From Morchella semilibera (lineage: Eukaryota > Ascomycota > Pezizomycetes > Pezizales > Morchellaceae): a stretch of 64,000 nt of DNA. Both the position numbers and the translations under genes were made by a program. Shown here piece by piece: positions 1-13,216 of this stretch. Each line of letters starts with the position of its first letter. Positions within the stretch are counted from its first letter, which is position 1. The stretch spans positions 7,251,613 through 7,315,612 of the forward strand of contig CM018603.1 in assembly GCA_009192285.1 (NCBI GenBank). Reading direction: 5' to 3'. Under the pieces are notes generated by a model that was not told where the DNA came from, made no database searches, and was given only the letters and a program-made list of their open reading frames with translations.

Positions 1-403
1 TTTTTTTTTCTTCCCCTTCCCTTGTTATCGCTATCACTCTCTCACTGCCAACTATTGTTGTTAATGTCGCCGCTGTCAATCAGTTCCATGCCAGTTAATG
101 TCAGACCTTAATTTGGCTTCCCTAGGGCCCCAGGGTGTCCTTTGCCCCCCTTCACTTCTTCTACCATCCATGCTCTACAAACTCTACTATGTACCCCCTC
201 CTCTCCTGTTCTTCTATCGGAGGAACAAGTCAGGATACACTCTCGCCAATCAGGTCGCGAGGTTTGGGGGGGAAATGATTGTGCCTTGCACAATCGATTC
301 GTCGCACAGACTCTAGCTGACTGCCTATGATCTGCATGTGTGAAGGCACAGTAGCAGTTTATTAGTGAGTGTGGTACATAGGTACCTGACTGGGGGGTTT
401 GGG

Positions 404-429
404 TTTTTTTTTTTTTTTTTTTTTTTTTT
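404..429. repeat. Poly-T homopolymer, 26 bases
   Basis: An uninterrupted run of 26 T, followed by a G-rich stretch (441-470) and then a C run at 616-630. It could be the tail of an old retroposed element, but no body is recognisable beside it. Confidence 0.9.
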
Positions 430-615
430 GGAAGAGGGATTGGGAAGGGGGAGGTGGGAGGGGGGGGGGCGGATTTGCTGGGTGGAAATCCAGCGGTGAG
501 TTTCGATTGCGACTAATGTCGTTTAAATTCGTATTCCTGGGGTTTGAAGCGAGAAGCGAGAGTTTTTCGGAAGCAGTTGAAATCTCTCCTTCCCTTCCCT
601 TCCCTTCCCTCTCCA

Positions 616-630
616 CCCCCCCCCCCCCCC
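616..630. repeat. Poly-C homopolymer, 15 bases
   Basis: A run of 15 C preceded by CCCTT repeats. Similar C or G runs occur at about 21035-21048 (inside an intron), 29801-29810, 33350-33363 and 36655-36664. Confidence 0.9.
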
Positions 631-777
631 ACCGTTGAAATATGTGTACTGGTATGTATTCCATGGTCCGGTCATAATGCCCTGCTTACGCTATAAATTC
701 TCGCAAAACTCGCCTCCAGCTAGTAGCCCTGGAAAATTATATGTAGATAAAAGTGAAGCCACTAAACGACTACATGG

Positions 778-810
<33 letters not shown>
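778..810. repeat. Compound TA/GT dinucleotide repeat
   Basis: About nine TA units run directly into about seven GT units, a common compound microsatellite form. Nothing suggests that it is transcribed. Confidence 0.85.
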
Positions 811-811
<1 letters not shown>

Positions 812-3800
812 AATGTCATGTATGTAGGTGTGTACTTATGTATGTATGTATGTAGTAGAGTAGCTACATAGCTACATCTTTTGCGCTGTCCTTCCTGATA
901 GAGAGAGTATCGCCGAATTTAGAGAGAGGGAGAGATAGAAAGAAAGAGAGCTAGAGATAGCTGTACATGTAGATGGGTGGATAGATAGCAGGTTTATGAT
1001 AAGCAATGTTTGGTGGTACTATCATGTATTCTACCAGTGCTTGCTTGCTTGCTTGCTTGCTGCTCCTGCACATACATGTTCTATCTACCACTGTTGTTGC
1101 TGTTACTGTTACTGTTAATGCTGTTTGGCTGTTTCGTTTTTTCGCTCACCGCGCCGAAGAAGAAGAAGTCTCTTATTCTCTTGGCCACGTCATGCAGGAA
1201 ATAAATCATCCGTTGTATGCCAAGACCGCTCTCCTCTCCTCTCCCCACCACCCCCGGCCATCATCCCCATGTTTCTTACTCCCCCCCCCCTTACAAAAAG
1301 GAATAGGGCTGTACATGTACATGTAGTTAAAAGGATAGATAAATCCATAGATAAATCGATAGAGATAGAGAAGGTGAGAGAAGCTTTGAGGAAAAAAAAA
1401 TAGTAGTCAGTTAGCTCAACTAGAGTTCTAGCTTCAATCAATGGTATATACAAGTAATTACTACTAGTCCTGCAACGTGCTGCTCTCTACATGATATCGA
1501 AGAATTAATAAACACCACCACCATCACCCCCCGGGAAACGGTGGGGACTATGTTTGTTCGGGGCATAGTCCCTCACTCGCTGTTTTTACCCTTCGGTCGT
1601 GGTCGGATGTGGGATTTTTATTGTCCTAGCTACATGTACCTAGCTACATACAAAATGCTTATTGGCTTGTGATTCGAGCGAGAGAGAGGCTCAGAGCTAG
1701 TAGGTGCGTGTTTGTGTGTGTGTGTGTGTGTGTGTGCGTGTTTTCGGATTAATTTAGAGAGGTATGGTGGGAGACTTTGGATTAGGGAGACAGGGGGCGA
1801 AAATCTAGAGAGGCGATAGACAGGGGAGAAAAGACAGAGAAGGAGAGGTGATTGGAGGTTTTTGTCGAGGTCTCGTTAGCCACCTGTGTAACAGATTGCT
1901 AGACACACATAAGCCACTTGAAAACCTTTGGTGCCACAGCTAGTAGTGCAGTTAATGGTGTAATAATGACAATAAGAATAAAGGAATAATAAACCATATT
2001 TACACGGGGCGGTTGATATCAATCTATCTACATATACATGTACCTAATTACGAATACGTACATATAGAAATCCTCTGCCCTGACAGCATGGATTTCTGTA
2101 TTGATCATGATCAACCGGAGTACCGCAAAAGGGGAGGGAGAAAGGTTGCAGAAATTACTGTAATGTCATCAGTTCCATTTCATTCCAGTATTAATTGCTT
2201 ATACTACATGTACGTACGTACTCAACGGCCTAACAGCCATCAATGATTCACAATGATGTACTCTGTACAGAAAGATAGACAGGTAGGCAAGTAGGTAGGC
2301 AAGTAGGTAGGCACATGTGCGTAGGTTTCTCCCTGTGCTCCTAGCTGCAAATTTGCAAATCCTCAGGACAGCTCATGCATGTACATTATTACACTCAGAT
2401 CAAGACCGCAAAACTACCCCCCTTCCCAGATCAAAAGTAGCTAGCTAGCTGATCTCTGAGACAGAGGTAAAGTACGTTGTCTACATGTACATACATGATG
2501 TAGCGTACGATACATATTCCACGCCTACGATCCTTCAGTTCAATCTACCTCTAGATCGTAGGTACACATGTACCCTCAACACCATCAGATCAGTCCAGTG
2601 TATAGTATACCGCCACCCCACCGCAATCGTACATACATACATGTACTTCATATACACGTACATACTTACATGCATACATACATGTACAGAGATACATACT
2701 AGTACATACACGCCTACTTACATGCTCACATCCATCTCATCTGTATAGCTGGGAAGTGTTACCGGGTTCGTGGTTATGGGCGTTTGGACCGTGTTTGATA
2801 CCCAAGACAAGAACGGGGTAGACTCTTGCTTGTAAAAACATACTAGCTAATCCAGGAGCTGAGGAAGGCAAGGGAGAAAGGGAGGGAGGGAGGGAGGGAG
2901 AGATATCCGGACTAGCTAGCTGGTGAGGGCAGTAAAGTCTCACTCTTTCCTAATTACATGTAATATTTAAATTCTTCTATGATATATTCAAGACATCTGG
3001 CTTCATAGTCCAGGGCCTCAGCTACCAATCCATGGATCCAGCTGTTCCAGCCTCGATGAACGTTGTATACATGTAAATATTCCTGGATCACGTTATGTAC
3101 TGTTTTAAACGCCATATATAAAACACAGTATGTATAATCTATCTATTGTACCACCGGCGGACCATCTCTTCTCTAATTAATTTGCCGTGGTGGGACTGCG
3201 ATACGCCCGGTGGGTTTGAAATGTTAAATCAGCCCCCCCTGCTTGATCTGCACGTTAGTTCATTAATTAATTCATCCCTTGGCCGTCAATTGAATTGCAA
3301 GCAAGCCCGGGAGTGTCCGTCTGTCCGTTTCTGTCTGTCTGTGCCTTTTGCCCTGCTAAATTAAAGTAGAGTAGATCTTCCATGGCACCGAAAAACGAAA
3401 GAAAAAAAAGACTCTCGCTTGGAAAGTGCCGTGGAGTGTGCTCTATACTCTAAATTATTTTTTTTTCCTTTTTTTATTCTTTCTCTTTATTCGGACTTCC
3501 TCTCGTTAGTTAGATCTAGAGCGTTAAAAAGTGAATATCTACGCTTTGGCCCTACTAGTCAGCCACTCAGCCACTCAGCCAGTAAAACAGTAAGACAGCC
3601 GCCCTCCCCCCTCCGATCCCCTCTCTCACCCCTCAACACGCATATCTATGAATTATTCCGGCACTCTCACCGGAAGGGAAAAACAATATTATCACTGTCT
3701 CGCGCGCACCGCGATACGAACACGTTACCTGATATTTCTGCATCTCGCACTCGCATAGGCTAAGTACAGTCGCTTAGCTAGCTAGACCCCACCTCAGTCT

Positions 3801-3884
3801 TCCCGGCAATGATAGTATCTTGTATATATATAGCTCTAGCTTGGGTTGTTTGAACCTGGCTTTTTCTTTTTTCTTTTCGTCGGA

Positions 3885-3905
3885 AGGGTTAGGGTTAGGG
3901 TTAGG
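3885..3905 (+). repeat. Interstitial telomere-like TTAGGG repeat
   Basis: Three consecutive TTAGGG units, with a fourth partial copy close by (about 3911-3921). TTAGGG is the telomere repeat of most filamentous fungi. The tract is short and lies within ordinary intergenic DNA, so it is not a chromosome end. Two-unit versions occur elsewhere in the window. Confidence 0.8.
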
Positions 3906-5247
3906 TTTCATAGGGTTAGGGGTGGAATATCGATGGGGCCGGTGGTGGTGTGATTATGGTGATCAAAGTGATTAATTATTTAAGGTACAGTTCATGTAGA
4001 GTAATTAATGGTAAAAGAGTGACAGATGGACATGTATAGAGTACTTTACTGCATATCGATCATGAGCGGTGAGACCAAACCCATTGGCCCGGAATTAGCG
4101 GTCATGGAATGGTATATATGGGATTTGATTTGTATGATAATATTGTAGCTGGTACCAAGTACGACGTATATTCGAGGATCATGACGATGATTAGTGTAAA
4201 CATTTTGTCCTGTGATCGCGCGCGTGGTTATTCCGTGTACTTATAATATCATTTACACATGTATAATATAATACTGAATTGAAATTAATCATCATGTTTC
4301 GATATGAACAAAACAGGGCACCGTATTACCGCTCAGTGGATCATGTACGTACGTACAAGAGGGCTAAAGCACAGCCCAGTGATCCGGAAAATATTCCTGT
4401 ATGTGGACCATTCGGATAGGATATGATGTAGCTAGAGTTATACTGGAATTTATCTTCATGCGTGTGTGGTCCGTAAAGCTGCTCAATCAAGCTTTACAAA
4501 CTGGCCGGGACAGACGTCTATTGTCTACAAGGATCAAAGGATCGAGAGAGGTCTGTGGGATGAAGTAGAGGTATGTTTAAGATATAGGGTGTATATGTAT
4601 GGTATATAGGATGGCCGGATCTAATAACATGTGCACGCACATATGATGCGCAGAGGAAACGTCAAAAGATGATGCAGGGAGCAGGTGTAGTCGGTCAGTC
4701 GGAGATGGTAAATATGCAGAAGGCACTCCACTCGGAGGAATATCATGACAGAATTCTTTTCCCCGAATGTTGATATAATAGTCCTGTGACTCGTAGCTAG
4801 CATGCAGCTAGCAGGTATAAAACTGTTGTATAGCTAGAGATTATATAGAAACAAAATAAAAAAGATAATTGCAGCGCAGGTGATCGTAAAATTAAAATAT
4901 ACCATACATAGTACTGCTTCTGCCAACTATTATGGTAACTAACCATGATCATATATATGGGACGTTTAGAATCATTAAACGCCTCGCGCTCGAAAGTACG
5001 CCGCCAGTGAGGCATTCAGGTGAGGCATTCAGGTGCCAGTAGCCGGCCGGCCAGTCATTTTTGCGCTTGGCGCGCAAAGAGAGTTTATATGCATACTTAA
5101 TATAAGTATCATGTGTAGACCTTTATAATATAACGATAAAAATAATGAAATTTTTTTTATATCGAGAATCCAGTAGCATCGTTCCTCCCACGATGGTGGT
5201 TTGGGTTGAGACAGACAGTAACTGCACTTTTCCTTGTGAATGAGTGC

Positions 5248-5271
5248 CAGCAGCAGCAGCAGCAGCAGCAG
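5248..5271 (+). repeat. CAG trinucleotide repeat (8 units)
   Basis: Eight perfect CAG units. No open frame with other coding signs uses them, so I treat this as a microsatellite rather than a polyglutamine codon run. Confidence 0.85.
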
Positions 5272-7740
5272 CTCACCGAACGGCAGCGGGGTATGCGTGC
5301 AGTGGCCCTGAATGCCGGGTTTTTCTCTGATCGGACACACCGTAAGGCAAGGAGGTGAGAGGGTGAGCACAGGAAAAGAAAAGAAAAGAAAAAGAAAAAA
5401 AAAACCGCAAATCACATGTATGTATGTCTCATCGTACGGGATGTATCGTATCGGGCTTAAATCGACCAACCAGAATATTGTATATACATATACTCATACC
5501 ACTCCCTCGGTGAAACTTCGGCATCCCGGGGGGAATCCACTGGCTGGTAACTGAACACCGATGATCCGGTGAGCTCTGCGGTTTTAATTCAAGCTCGGAA
5601 TGATCGCGAGACATGCTTAATTCTGTGCCGCACCTTGTCATGATCGATTTAAGCACTCCGCGAATTATGACCCAAACGGGAGTAGTGGTATAAACACCCT
5701 TATTATAATAATAGAGTCTGATATTGGAGCAGCTGAGTTGCGCACTACAAGTGTTATGTGCAAAATTTTTTACAAAGTGCACATATGCATCTCACCTGCG
5801 TGTACGGTTTAAATTGGCCCAGTCTTGTGGGTGAGTGCGGGGGAGAGTGCACGAGATGCTGAATGTGTGGAGGAATATTGGGTGAGGAATACTGGATGTG
5901 CAAGATCTTCATTGATGCCCCCGCGGTTTGTTGGTAGAGAGAGATCGACATGACACACTGAGGTGAGAGGAGAACAGATGGAAGTTATATAGCTGGGCAG
6001 TCTGAATTTGCGTACATGGGACGATTGAAAATTGAGTGATGAGGAAGTAGTATATATATATATTAGGTGGGCGTTATACCTTTTCTATACTTATAGATCG
6101 TGGGGTTTTGCAGAGATGTGACCAGTACCAGCTACTTACATATATAGATATTCAATATTATATGTAGATCTGGCTGAATCATGATCATGAAACGGGCCAA
6201 ATTATACATTATTTGGTTAGTTATAAGGTGCAGTCCATTAAGCGTATTGCATCACATTTACGTAGACTGCCTACTCTACAGCTCCACTCCTCGTGATATG
6301 GCAGTTGGAACAATTTAGATTGAAACCTTAGGAACGTTATAATAAACTCGTACTTCATCGACTAGCCTAGCTGCCAATCAAGAAATTTTCAAAATATAAC
6401 GAATAATCACAAAAGGCACCCGCTCTACATGCAATGCCCGGGTTATCCACACCCATGATCACGATCTCTCCTCCCAACCTAGCCGCCGGTAGCCAACACG
6501 CTCCGCGGGCATCTACCTGAACCGGGCTAGTCAAACTGGTCACTCGAGTGATTCACTAAATATCACTCGACATTGCCTTCCATGGTTGTGATCATCGGCA
6601 TCTCATGACTATTGGGATCTGTGGGTTATCTGCTCCCGACCCTCTTACATAACATATGGAGAGCTGTCCTCTGGATGGCGGTAGTTGGAAACATGCTTTA
6701 ACTTTGCTGAACTACCGTGATTATCCTAAATTGTTTGCGTATTTGGAGATCGTGGTGCGAGCTAGTCCTATTGCATCAGGGATAAAGACGTATAAAAGCA
6801 AACCAAGACCAAAAATTCTTGGAAGTAAAAGACGTCTACCCGGATACAATATGCCGCGCCATTTTCGCGGTCCTGAATATATGTCATATAGTAGTCTCTC
6901 ACTACAGAAACAGGGCCCGGAGATATAGTATTCATATAGGGAATTTATCCTAATATAAGGTTCGGGCTAGGCTTTACAAGGCCAGTTACCGTTGCGGGGT
7001 TTGGAGAAAAAAAAGGTACAGTTCCCTAATTTGTGGGTCGGGGCTAAAACGCATAGTAACTTAGGGTTTATGATGATAGGTTATATACAGCCTAGGAGTG
7101 TCATGGTGGAGATCAAGAGTAAAGGATCTACACTCTACTATTTCTCGTAATTAAGCTATTATTCGCAATTAAACCATTGCACCCACTTTGTCTAGTATTC
7201 TCGAACAAACCTTTCGGGTTTTGAGACTGTAAAGATATTATATGGAAATTTCCTTAATTCGCGTATCCATAGAAACTCTCCGGGAATAAGTAGTAATATC
7301 TTCATAGGGCAAATATTCTTATCCATAATCGACTTCTTAGTCGTTAATTAAAAAGTCAGAATTTTTGATAAGCGTTTGGTCGCAACGATATCCGACGACT
7401 TAGTTAACGCGCGAGTAGATCTCTCTATAATAATCTGGAACCGGCGCGAAGTTATAGCCTTATAAAACGTTTACCCTTATAGGTAGGGTGAGTATCCTTA
7501 TAGAGAAAGACAGCTGTATGTGTGAACATGGCGACATATCATTGACATTCAAAGTTTAGTTCGTACTTATTGGTACACTGGGTGATCTGATTAGATCTCG
7601 TTTTTCTGTTAAAAGGAAAGCCCCATCTTCTAACCTACATAGATAAGCAGTCATTAGAAGAGAATGGACAGTGGTGCAAGTAAGCTTCATATTCAAAGAG
7701 TGAGAAAAAGAAAGGCCGAACGTTTAAAAATGTTCAAATT

Positions 7741-7812
7741 TTCCGTTGGAATTGAACCCCGATCGATCTAGTCGGTGAGAGCGACTGGTGCTAACCATTA
7801 CACCACAACGGA
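7741..7812 (-). pseudogene. tRNA-Glu (CTC) remnant with broken T arm
   Basis: Read on the minus strand, the acceptor TCCGTTG pairs with CAACGGA, the D arm carries GTGTAATGGTTAGCAC, and the anticodon stem AGTCG/CGACT encloses the loop CTCTCAC, giving anticodon CTC (Glu). The T loop TTCAAT is present after CGGGG, but the matching 3' half CCCCG is missing, so the T stem cannot form normally. That points to a pseudogene or a tRNA-derived short retroelement head. No B-box-matched tail was identified. Confidence 0.6.
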
Positions 7813-10599
7813 TTATGACAAGGTTTCTCTAGCAACGCTACTCTAATACTATCAAGAAGTCTACTTTATTTTGGAGGTTTAATACAATCCGAAACTACAT
7901 GTATTTTGTGGGTGACTGTGTTAACTGAGTATGATTGAATTTCTGGAGGGTTTAGCTAGGAGTATTAATGTCATGAAAACTAGGAGAGGTGAAAACGAGG
8001 TTTTGAGAATTGGGGGCTACCATGGCCGTACGGACCTGTTGCGCTCATATACATGATATGTCATGTCACCTTACCGCGACTTCCAGGTAAGTATTCAAGT
8101 ACCTGCGGGCCTCATAGGGTTAGGGCCGGTTGGTCGAGCTTTCTTAGAAGTGGTAGAGGATTTTCCACTGGAATAGATTGTGGTTCCCGAATAGACTAGG
8201 TTCTCTAAGTATGTTATATAATTATGATTCTGATAAATCCTTAAAGATCTAATTAATCGACCTCTGATATAAATTAATCAAGTGTCCTTGGGTACTTGTT
8301 CTTGTGTTGGCAGGGGGCCTTGTCTACAACAACTGATGCAAACTTTGGAAGGGATAGATATGCTGTTTCATATATAGAGCGCTAGAATTTGATCCATTGG
8401 GTAGTGAGACTTATTCTATTGCTCATGAAAAGTCCACAATTTTATAGTAACGGTACAAATATTAATGTGGTATTACTGGATATGTATATATGATCATTGC
8501 GATCCCCTTAGGCTTTAATCTTGTTGGGTTTCATAAGTAAAGTGTAAAGTCACCAATGAGTCAGCTTTATGTCTTTCGATGCGGGGGAGACCCTTAGTAC
8601 CCAACCCGGGCTAAGATTTAGGAAGATAAAAGCTGTGTAGGGCTCAAACTCGGGCCGAACGTGGGGTGTATCAGATGCAGTTTCCGAGTTAAGAACGAGT
8701 GTTTTTTTATTACGAGTCTTTACTGGAAGGAGCAAACGTGGGAACTACGTTATAAGCTGGATAGATGCCTGTAAGTAGTTGCGACAGTTCTTGTTTTTGG
8801 GAAGATGACGGTAACCCCTCCGAGATACCACGGCCACGTGCTTATGAATATTACCAGGGAGGAACAGTAGTCCTAAGCGTGATGAGTTCATAAAATAAGG
8901 GTACGGCCAGGGCTCAAGCTTTATCTACATATGATCTACCGACAGAAGAAATCGTTATAAGCTCCTGGTGCGAATATACGAACTAGAGTGGTGGGGTAAT
9001 TGCAAAAGAACGAATAGCTTACAGCTAGCTAGGCTTAAGATTAATAACCCGACCTTGTTCATGAACTAGAGAGTTTCAGTTTGTTGTCAACTAGCATCTC
9101 ATTTTACATAACAGGAATGGTGAAATATTTTGGCATCTGTAATTAAACAAGTCTCCAGAAAGGGAAAAAGAATATGCTCCCGACCATTTTTATGGCAGCA
9201 CTTGCAATTGACATACGGCTGCTTTACCGATACTGACAAAGACCGGGCATATCACCAGCTCTAAAGGTTTCTGATCAGACTCATACTTGTGAGCTTTTTT
9301 GCGCCAGTCCGCGCTTTTTATTTGTAATGAGGTACTGGATCAGTACTGAGAGAAGTTTCTATGCTCGACAACTACCGAGGGTAACGCAGTAGCTTATTCA
9401 TGAGCGAAACACGGAATCGAAAGGTATAAACGGGGGATTATTGTGTGTCCCGCCCATGGGCCGTAGTACTTCTGCTGATCAATATGTTCTGGCCTAATAT
9501 GCACATAATCTGGTACTACCACCTCTGGGTCCTGGGTCTATACTATAGTTCTTGGTCATTCAATCTTGAAACTGGCCATTCGATGCGCCGTGATTAGTCG
9601 ACGAGGCCCGAGCTCATGAGCCAATTCGATATGTCACCAATGACGAAGGGCAGGAAAGGCCTTAGTAATGAATAAATGTTTTTAAAACCTACTTAGATGG
9701 AAAGCAAGCGTGTCTTTGGGAGGAGAGTGTCACTCGGCAACTATTAGATCCGGATTGCTAGGGAAGCGCGCAGTGGGCCGTGCGTTTCCTCCATTAATAC
9801 CGACGATTACTTGGGTTGGGGATATATCGATAGCTATAGTCTAGTCCGGGCCGATCTGGCATTCTAATATCCGGGCAGACACACGTCAAAGGCTTTGGCC
9901 GGCCCAAATAGGCCAACACCACGCATTTTTGGTCTCAAGTCAGGTGCAGCTGGGCCTGAAATATACCACCAGAGCATGGTAGCGCTATATTAGTGCTATA
10001 AATTGTGGACCTAAATCATCATCGGGAAGCGGTGGTTCATATCACTTGGCTTTCATGATTGGTTTTATGTCAATCCCAAAGCGTATGTCTCGGGTCCGCC
10101 GAAGACTTATAATATATTAAACCATGAGTGAGACAGAGCACTGCCGGTGTGCCATATTGTGAAAGATGCTCTATTCGGTTGTGGATCATGTCTACTCACT
10201 CGAGTCTCTAAAGCCTGCCCTGTGTTCGGTTTGGGTCTCCGGGGTTGGGGAGGTGTATTGTCCTTATTTGGCTATGATGGTAGCTCCAGGTGATATAGTA
10301 CGTCACATGAGAGGGGCGTTATATGCTGGATATTAGCAGAATACGGTATACCAAGTATAAGGGGAACGTGGTAACCAGGCTTTGTGGGTGCATATAAGAG
10401 GCCTTATTGTCTTTCAATTAATATATTGAAGGACTTTATTACGCATTGCTGGCATGCAGAGATTGGGGCCGGCGAGATAAAACGGAGCTAGATCCACCAG
10501 GATAGTTGTTTGATTTGGTATACGGGAATAGAGTGCACTTTCCTAGTTCCACCGATGGACCCCTTCTAAGTGTTTTGTATTTCCATGGGAATCATTTCC

Positions 10600-10745
10600 A
10601 CGGTTGCGCACTTTCTGAGATGTCCCGTTTCTGCGGGGTGATCCTTTTCTGGTGGGGAGGATCCTTTCTAGTAAGGGCAGACCCTTACTACGGGCGGACC
10701 GTTACCACGGGCGGACTCTTTCCACGAAAGTGGATCATGTATCAT
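10600..10745 (+). repeat. Degenerate minisatellite, about 17-20 bp unit
   Basis: About six diverged units share a pattern like GAYCCTTWCTRSTRSGGGCG. They are clearest at about 10633-10735, where GATCCTTT, GACCCTTAC, GACCGTTAC and GACTCTTTC start successive units. Each unit is itself partly palindromic (CCTT...AAGG). Unit boundaries are uncertain because the copies differ from each other. Confidence 0.5.
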
Positions 10746-13216
10746 TGAACCACCAGGACCCCTCACTAGATTGGAAAAGAGAGGCCGATATCCTGATTTT
10801 TATTCCTTGAGACAGATTACATGCTATGTTCTTGTATAGCTCCCAGGTCGTTATTGGGTGTAGTGAAGACCACGATCGAGCTACTTCCGCCTAAGTTATG
10901 GCACGGACCTTGCAGAGTTGATCAATTGAGCAGGATGAGTAACTACGAACGGTCTCTATATATCGATTCGAGTTACTCAGGGTATTTCAAAAGTATGAAA
11001 AGCTCCCGTTTCCTATTAAAGTTAGGTTTTTAGTTCCGGTTATTTCCACCAAACCAAACTTTCCAATTTTTGTAAAAGGCATATAGTTTTGTTTTGACGA
11101 GTCTAAACATAATTGGATAAAGCTCGAGCTTCCTTGAGAGCAGAGGTAGATCTCCGGCACGGGCGGAGCAGCCCTCCCCGAGGAATGAACTACTACACTA
11201 AGTGAATAACATGGCCAAAGAGACTGTATGCACAGAGTTTCAACCTCTGTCATATTCTGCCTAACTGACTTTACATTTCGAGATATCTACCGACCCCGGA
11301 ATCTGCAGGATGGTTCTGGTGATCCCAATGTTGGTTGATGGTATAGATGTACGGCATATATCTACCCGAAGATAAATGCATGGCAAATGGATTAGTGAAC
11401 GTATCATGGTTGGGGTTTTGTATGTTGAATTTGTAGGTGGAGCCGATAAGGGATCAATAACGCATTATAGTCTCCTTTTGTCAGGAGTCTAGCTGATACA
11501 GGGTTGCAACTAATCCTATATTTGAGGACGAACTTGCTAAGTAATTTACTTATAAATTTTTATTAAAAAGAAGGAGGTAGGCCATGGTGTCTTATATAAA
11601 GACATACTTGCATTATAATTATATATATAGACCTCACAGGATAATTCAAGGGGAGATACAAAAGTACTAAGTTCATAGGCCTAGGGGTAAATTTACTGCA
11701 CTGCACTGCTGAAGCTCCAAGCGACGGCTTTCTAACACTCTAGTTAGTACCTCATATCTACAGACTGTTTTCTTGAAATTAATTTTCCTGCATTTACTCC
11801 GTAAAAACACATCAATTAACTAATTTCTTTATAATTTCTCGACAAGTTTCTCAAAATGTCTCAGGAACTCTAGGTATACATACTTATGTAAGTAAATGAA
11901 GCCATAAGTAAACGTACCGCTTATAATGGAAGCTGTCTGAAAAATCATTGACAGATTCAATACTTATTAAGTACATGTATGTATTGGTATATATAGGGGT
12001 GGTTATAAAGAAAGTAAAATGAACCGAACAGTCTTTGGGGGAGTCTTCAGTAAATGCATGAGGATTGGAAAGGTCTAAAGTCAATTACATACAATACCGG
12101 TATTGTAGCTCGGGTAAAATTTCATCAAGGAAAATTTAAATCATAACATGGACACCCATAAAGAGCCCCCTACAGATAAATGCATCACCTGGCACTTTGA
12201 ACGTTGTTTTTGTAATGGGCAATTGTTTTAAATGGTGTATTTATCGCAGTAGTAGGTACTCATATCAAGTCGTGAGAGAAGTATCTCGCGATCGAGTGGG
12301 GCATAAAATATGATACGGCTGCTATGAACCGCTCGGCTTAGACCACTCCCTCTATCCTAATATATGTAGAGAAAGCTCCAGAAGAGTGTTACCAGTTCAT
12401 CTCCCTAGAGCCGGGAGTTGTGTTGAGCTTTATGAAAATACTCTCGCGGCCGCTTATACAAAAAGTGCAATTGATCGGAGAAAAACAATGGGATCTTACT
12501 GGTTACCAGGCCGCCACTCGCAGCAGTTCTTTGAACGGATTTATACATCCTCTCGCATAATATTTCCATTTTCATAAGTGTTGACAAAATCAAATAGCGT
12601 TAACAGGGATGGGGTATAAGGATAAAACTTAAGAAATCCGAGGTAGCCTACACAATCAGTTGGCCCACCAATCAACCTAAAGATTCAGTTCTAGCATCAG
12701 GGTTAGGGTTCGTGATCAAACATTAATATTCAGACACAATTAATATTAGTTTTCTGAGGGATATAACGCGGTTTTGACGTCGTTTAGTCAGTCTCGGGGG
12801 CTTTCAAGTCACTGTTTACTAAACCATGAGGGATACAGCCTGAGGGGATGTTTTTGTTCATTCAATCCCGAAAGGTGTCAACAAAGTACTTGACCCCTAT
12901 TAAAATACAATGGAGTCTAATTAGTTTGGTTGAAAAAGGCAACGGAGTTGCTTTAGCACAGAGTATATTAAGACAAGAGAGGTTTTGGTAGTTACTGGCG
13001 CTGTAACTCATCTCTGCAAATACTCGACCTATCGACTGGCAATCGAATAATATCAACCAACTCCTAGCACCGACAAAAATATTTCGAGGATATGATTCGT
13101 AATTGAGACACATAAATTTCCATGATATTAATTACACAATACAAACAATAAAACAAATCCATCACCGCAATCTGCCCAAATTCGCATTTTGGACAGGATC
13201 CCATTTTTTAGATAGT

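Larger units (their letters stand above)
1..6300. other. Gene-free region rich in microsatellites
   Basis: No convincing gene is seen on either strand; open frames are short, low in complexity and lack family signatures. Simple repeats dominate the first 3.5 kb: a 26-base T run (404-429), a C run (616-630), TA then GT repeats (about 778-810), a CTTG tract (about 1039-1061), a GT tract (about 1712-1740) and GGGA repeats (about 2877-2901). A CAG tract of eight units lies at 5248-5271. The palindrome TACATGTA and CTAGCTAG-like strings recur. This is probably intergenic DNA. Confidence 0.6.
6301..13216. other. Long gene-free block, few microsatellites
   Basis: Apart from the tRNA remnant (7741-7812) and the degenerate minisatellite (about 10600-10745), I see no gene in nearly 7 kb. 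The open frames are under 100 codons, lack family motifs and have no plausible intron partners. In contrast to 1-3.5 kb, long homopolymers and dinucleotide tracts are nearly absent. It may be decayed transposon sequence, but no transposase or reverse-transcriptase motif was recognised in the frames. Confidence 0.5.

Noticed and set aside
5029-5469. 146-codon minus-strand frame
   Set aside because: It includes the CAG microsatellite and low-complexity Phe/Leu runs; no conserved motif or intron structure.
6301-13216. RIP-mutated transposon block
   Set aside because: CpG and CpA-type dinucleotides do not look strongly depleted or enriched by eye, and no decayed transposase motif was recognised; a computed RIP index would be needed.
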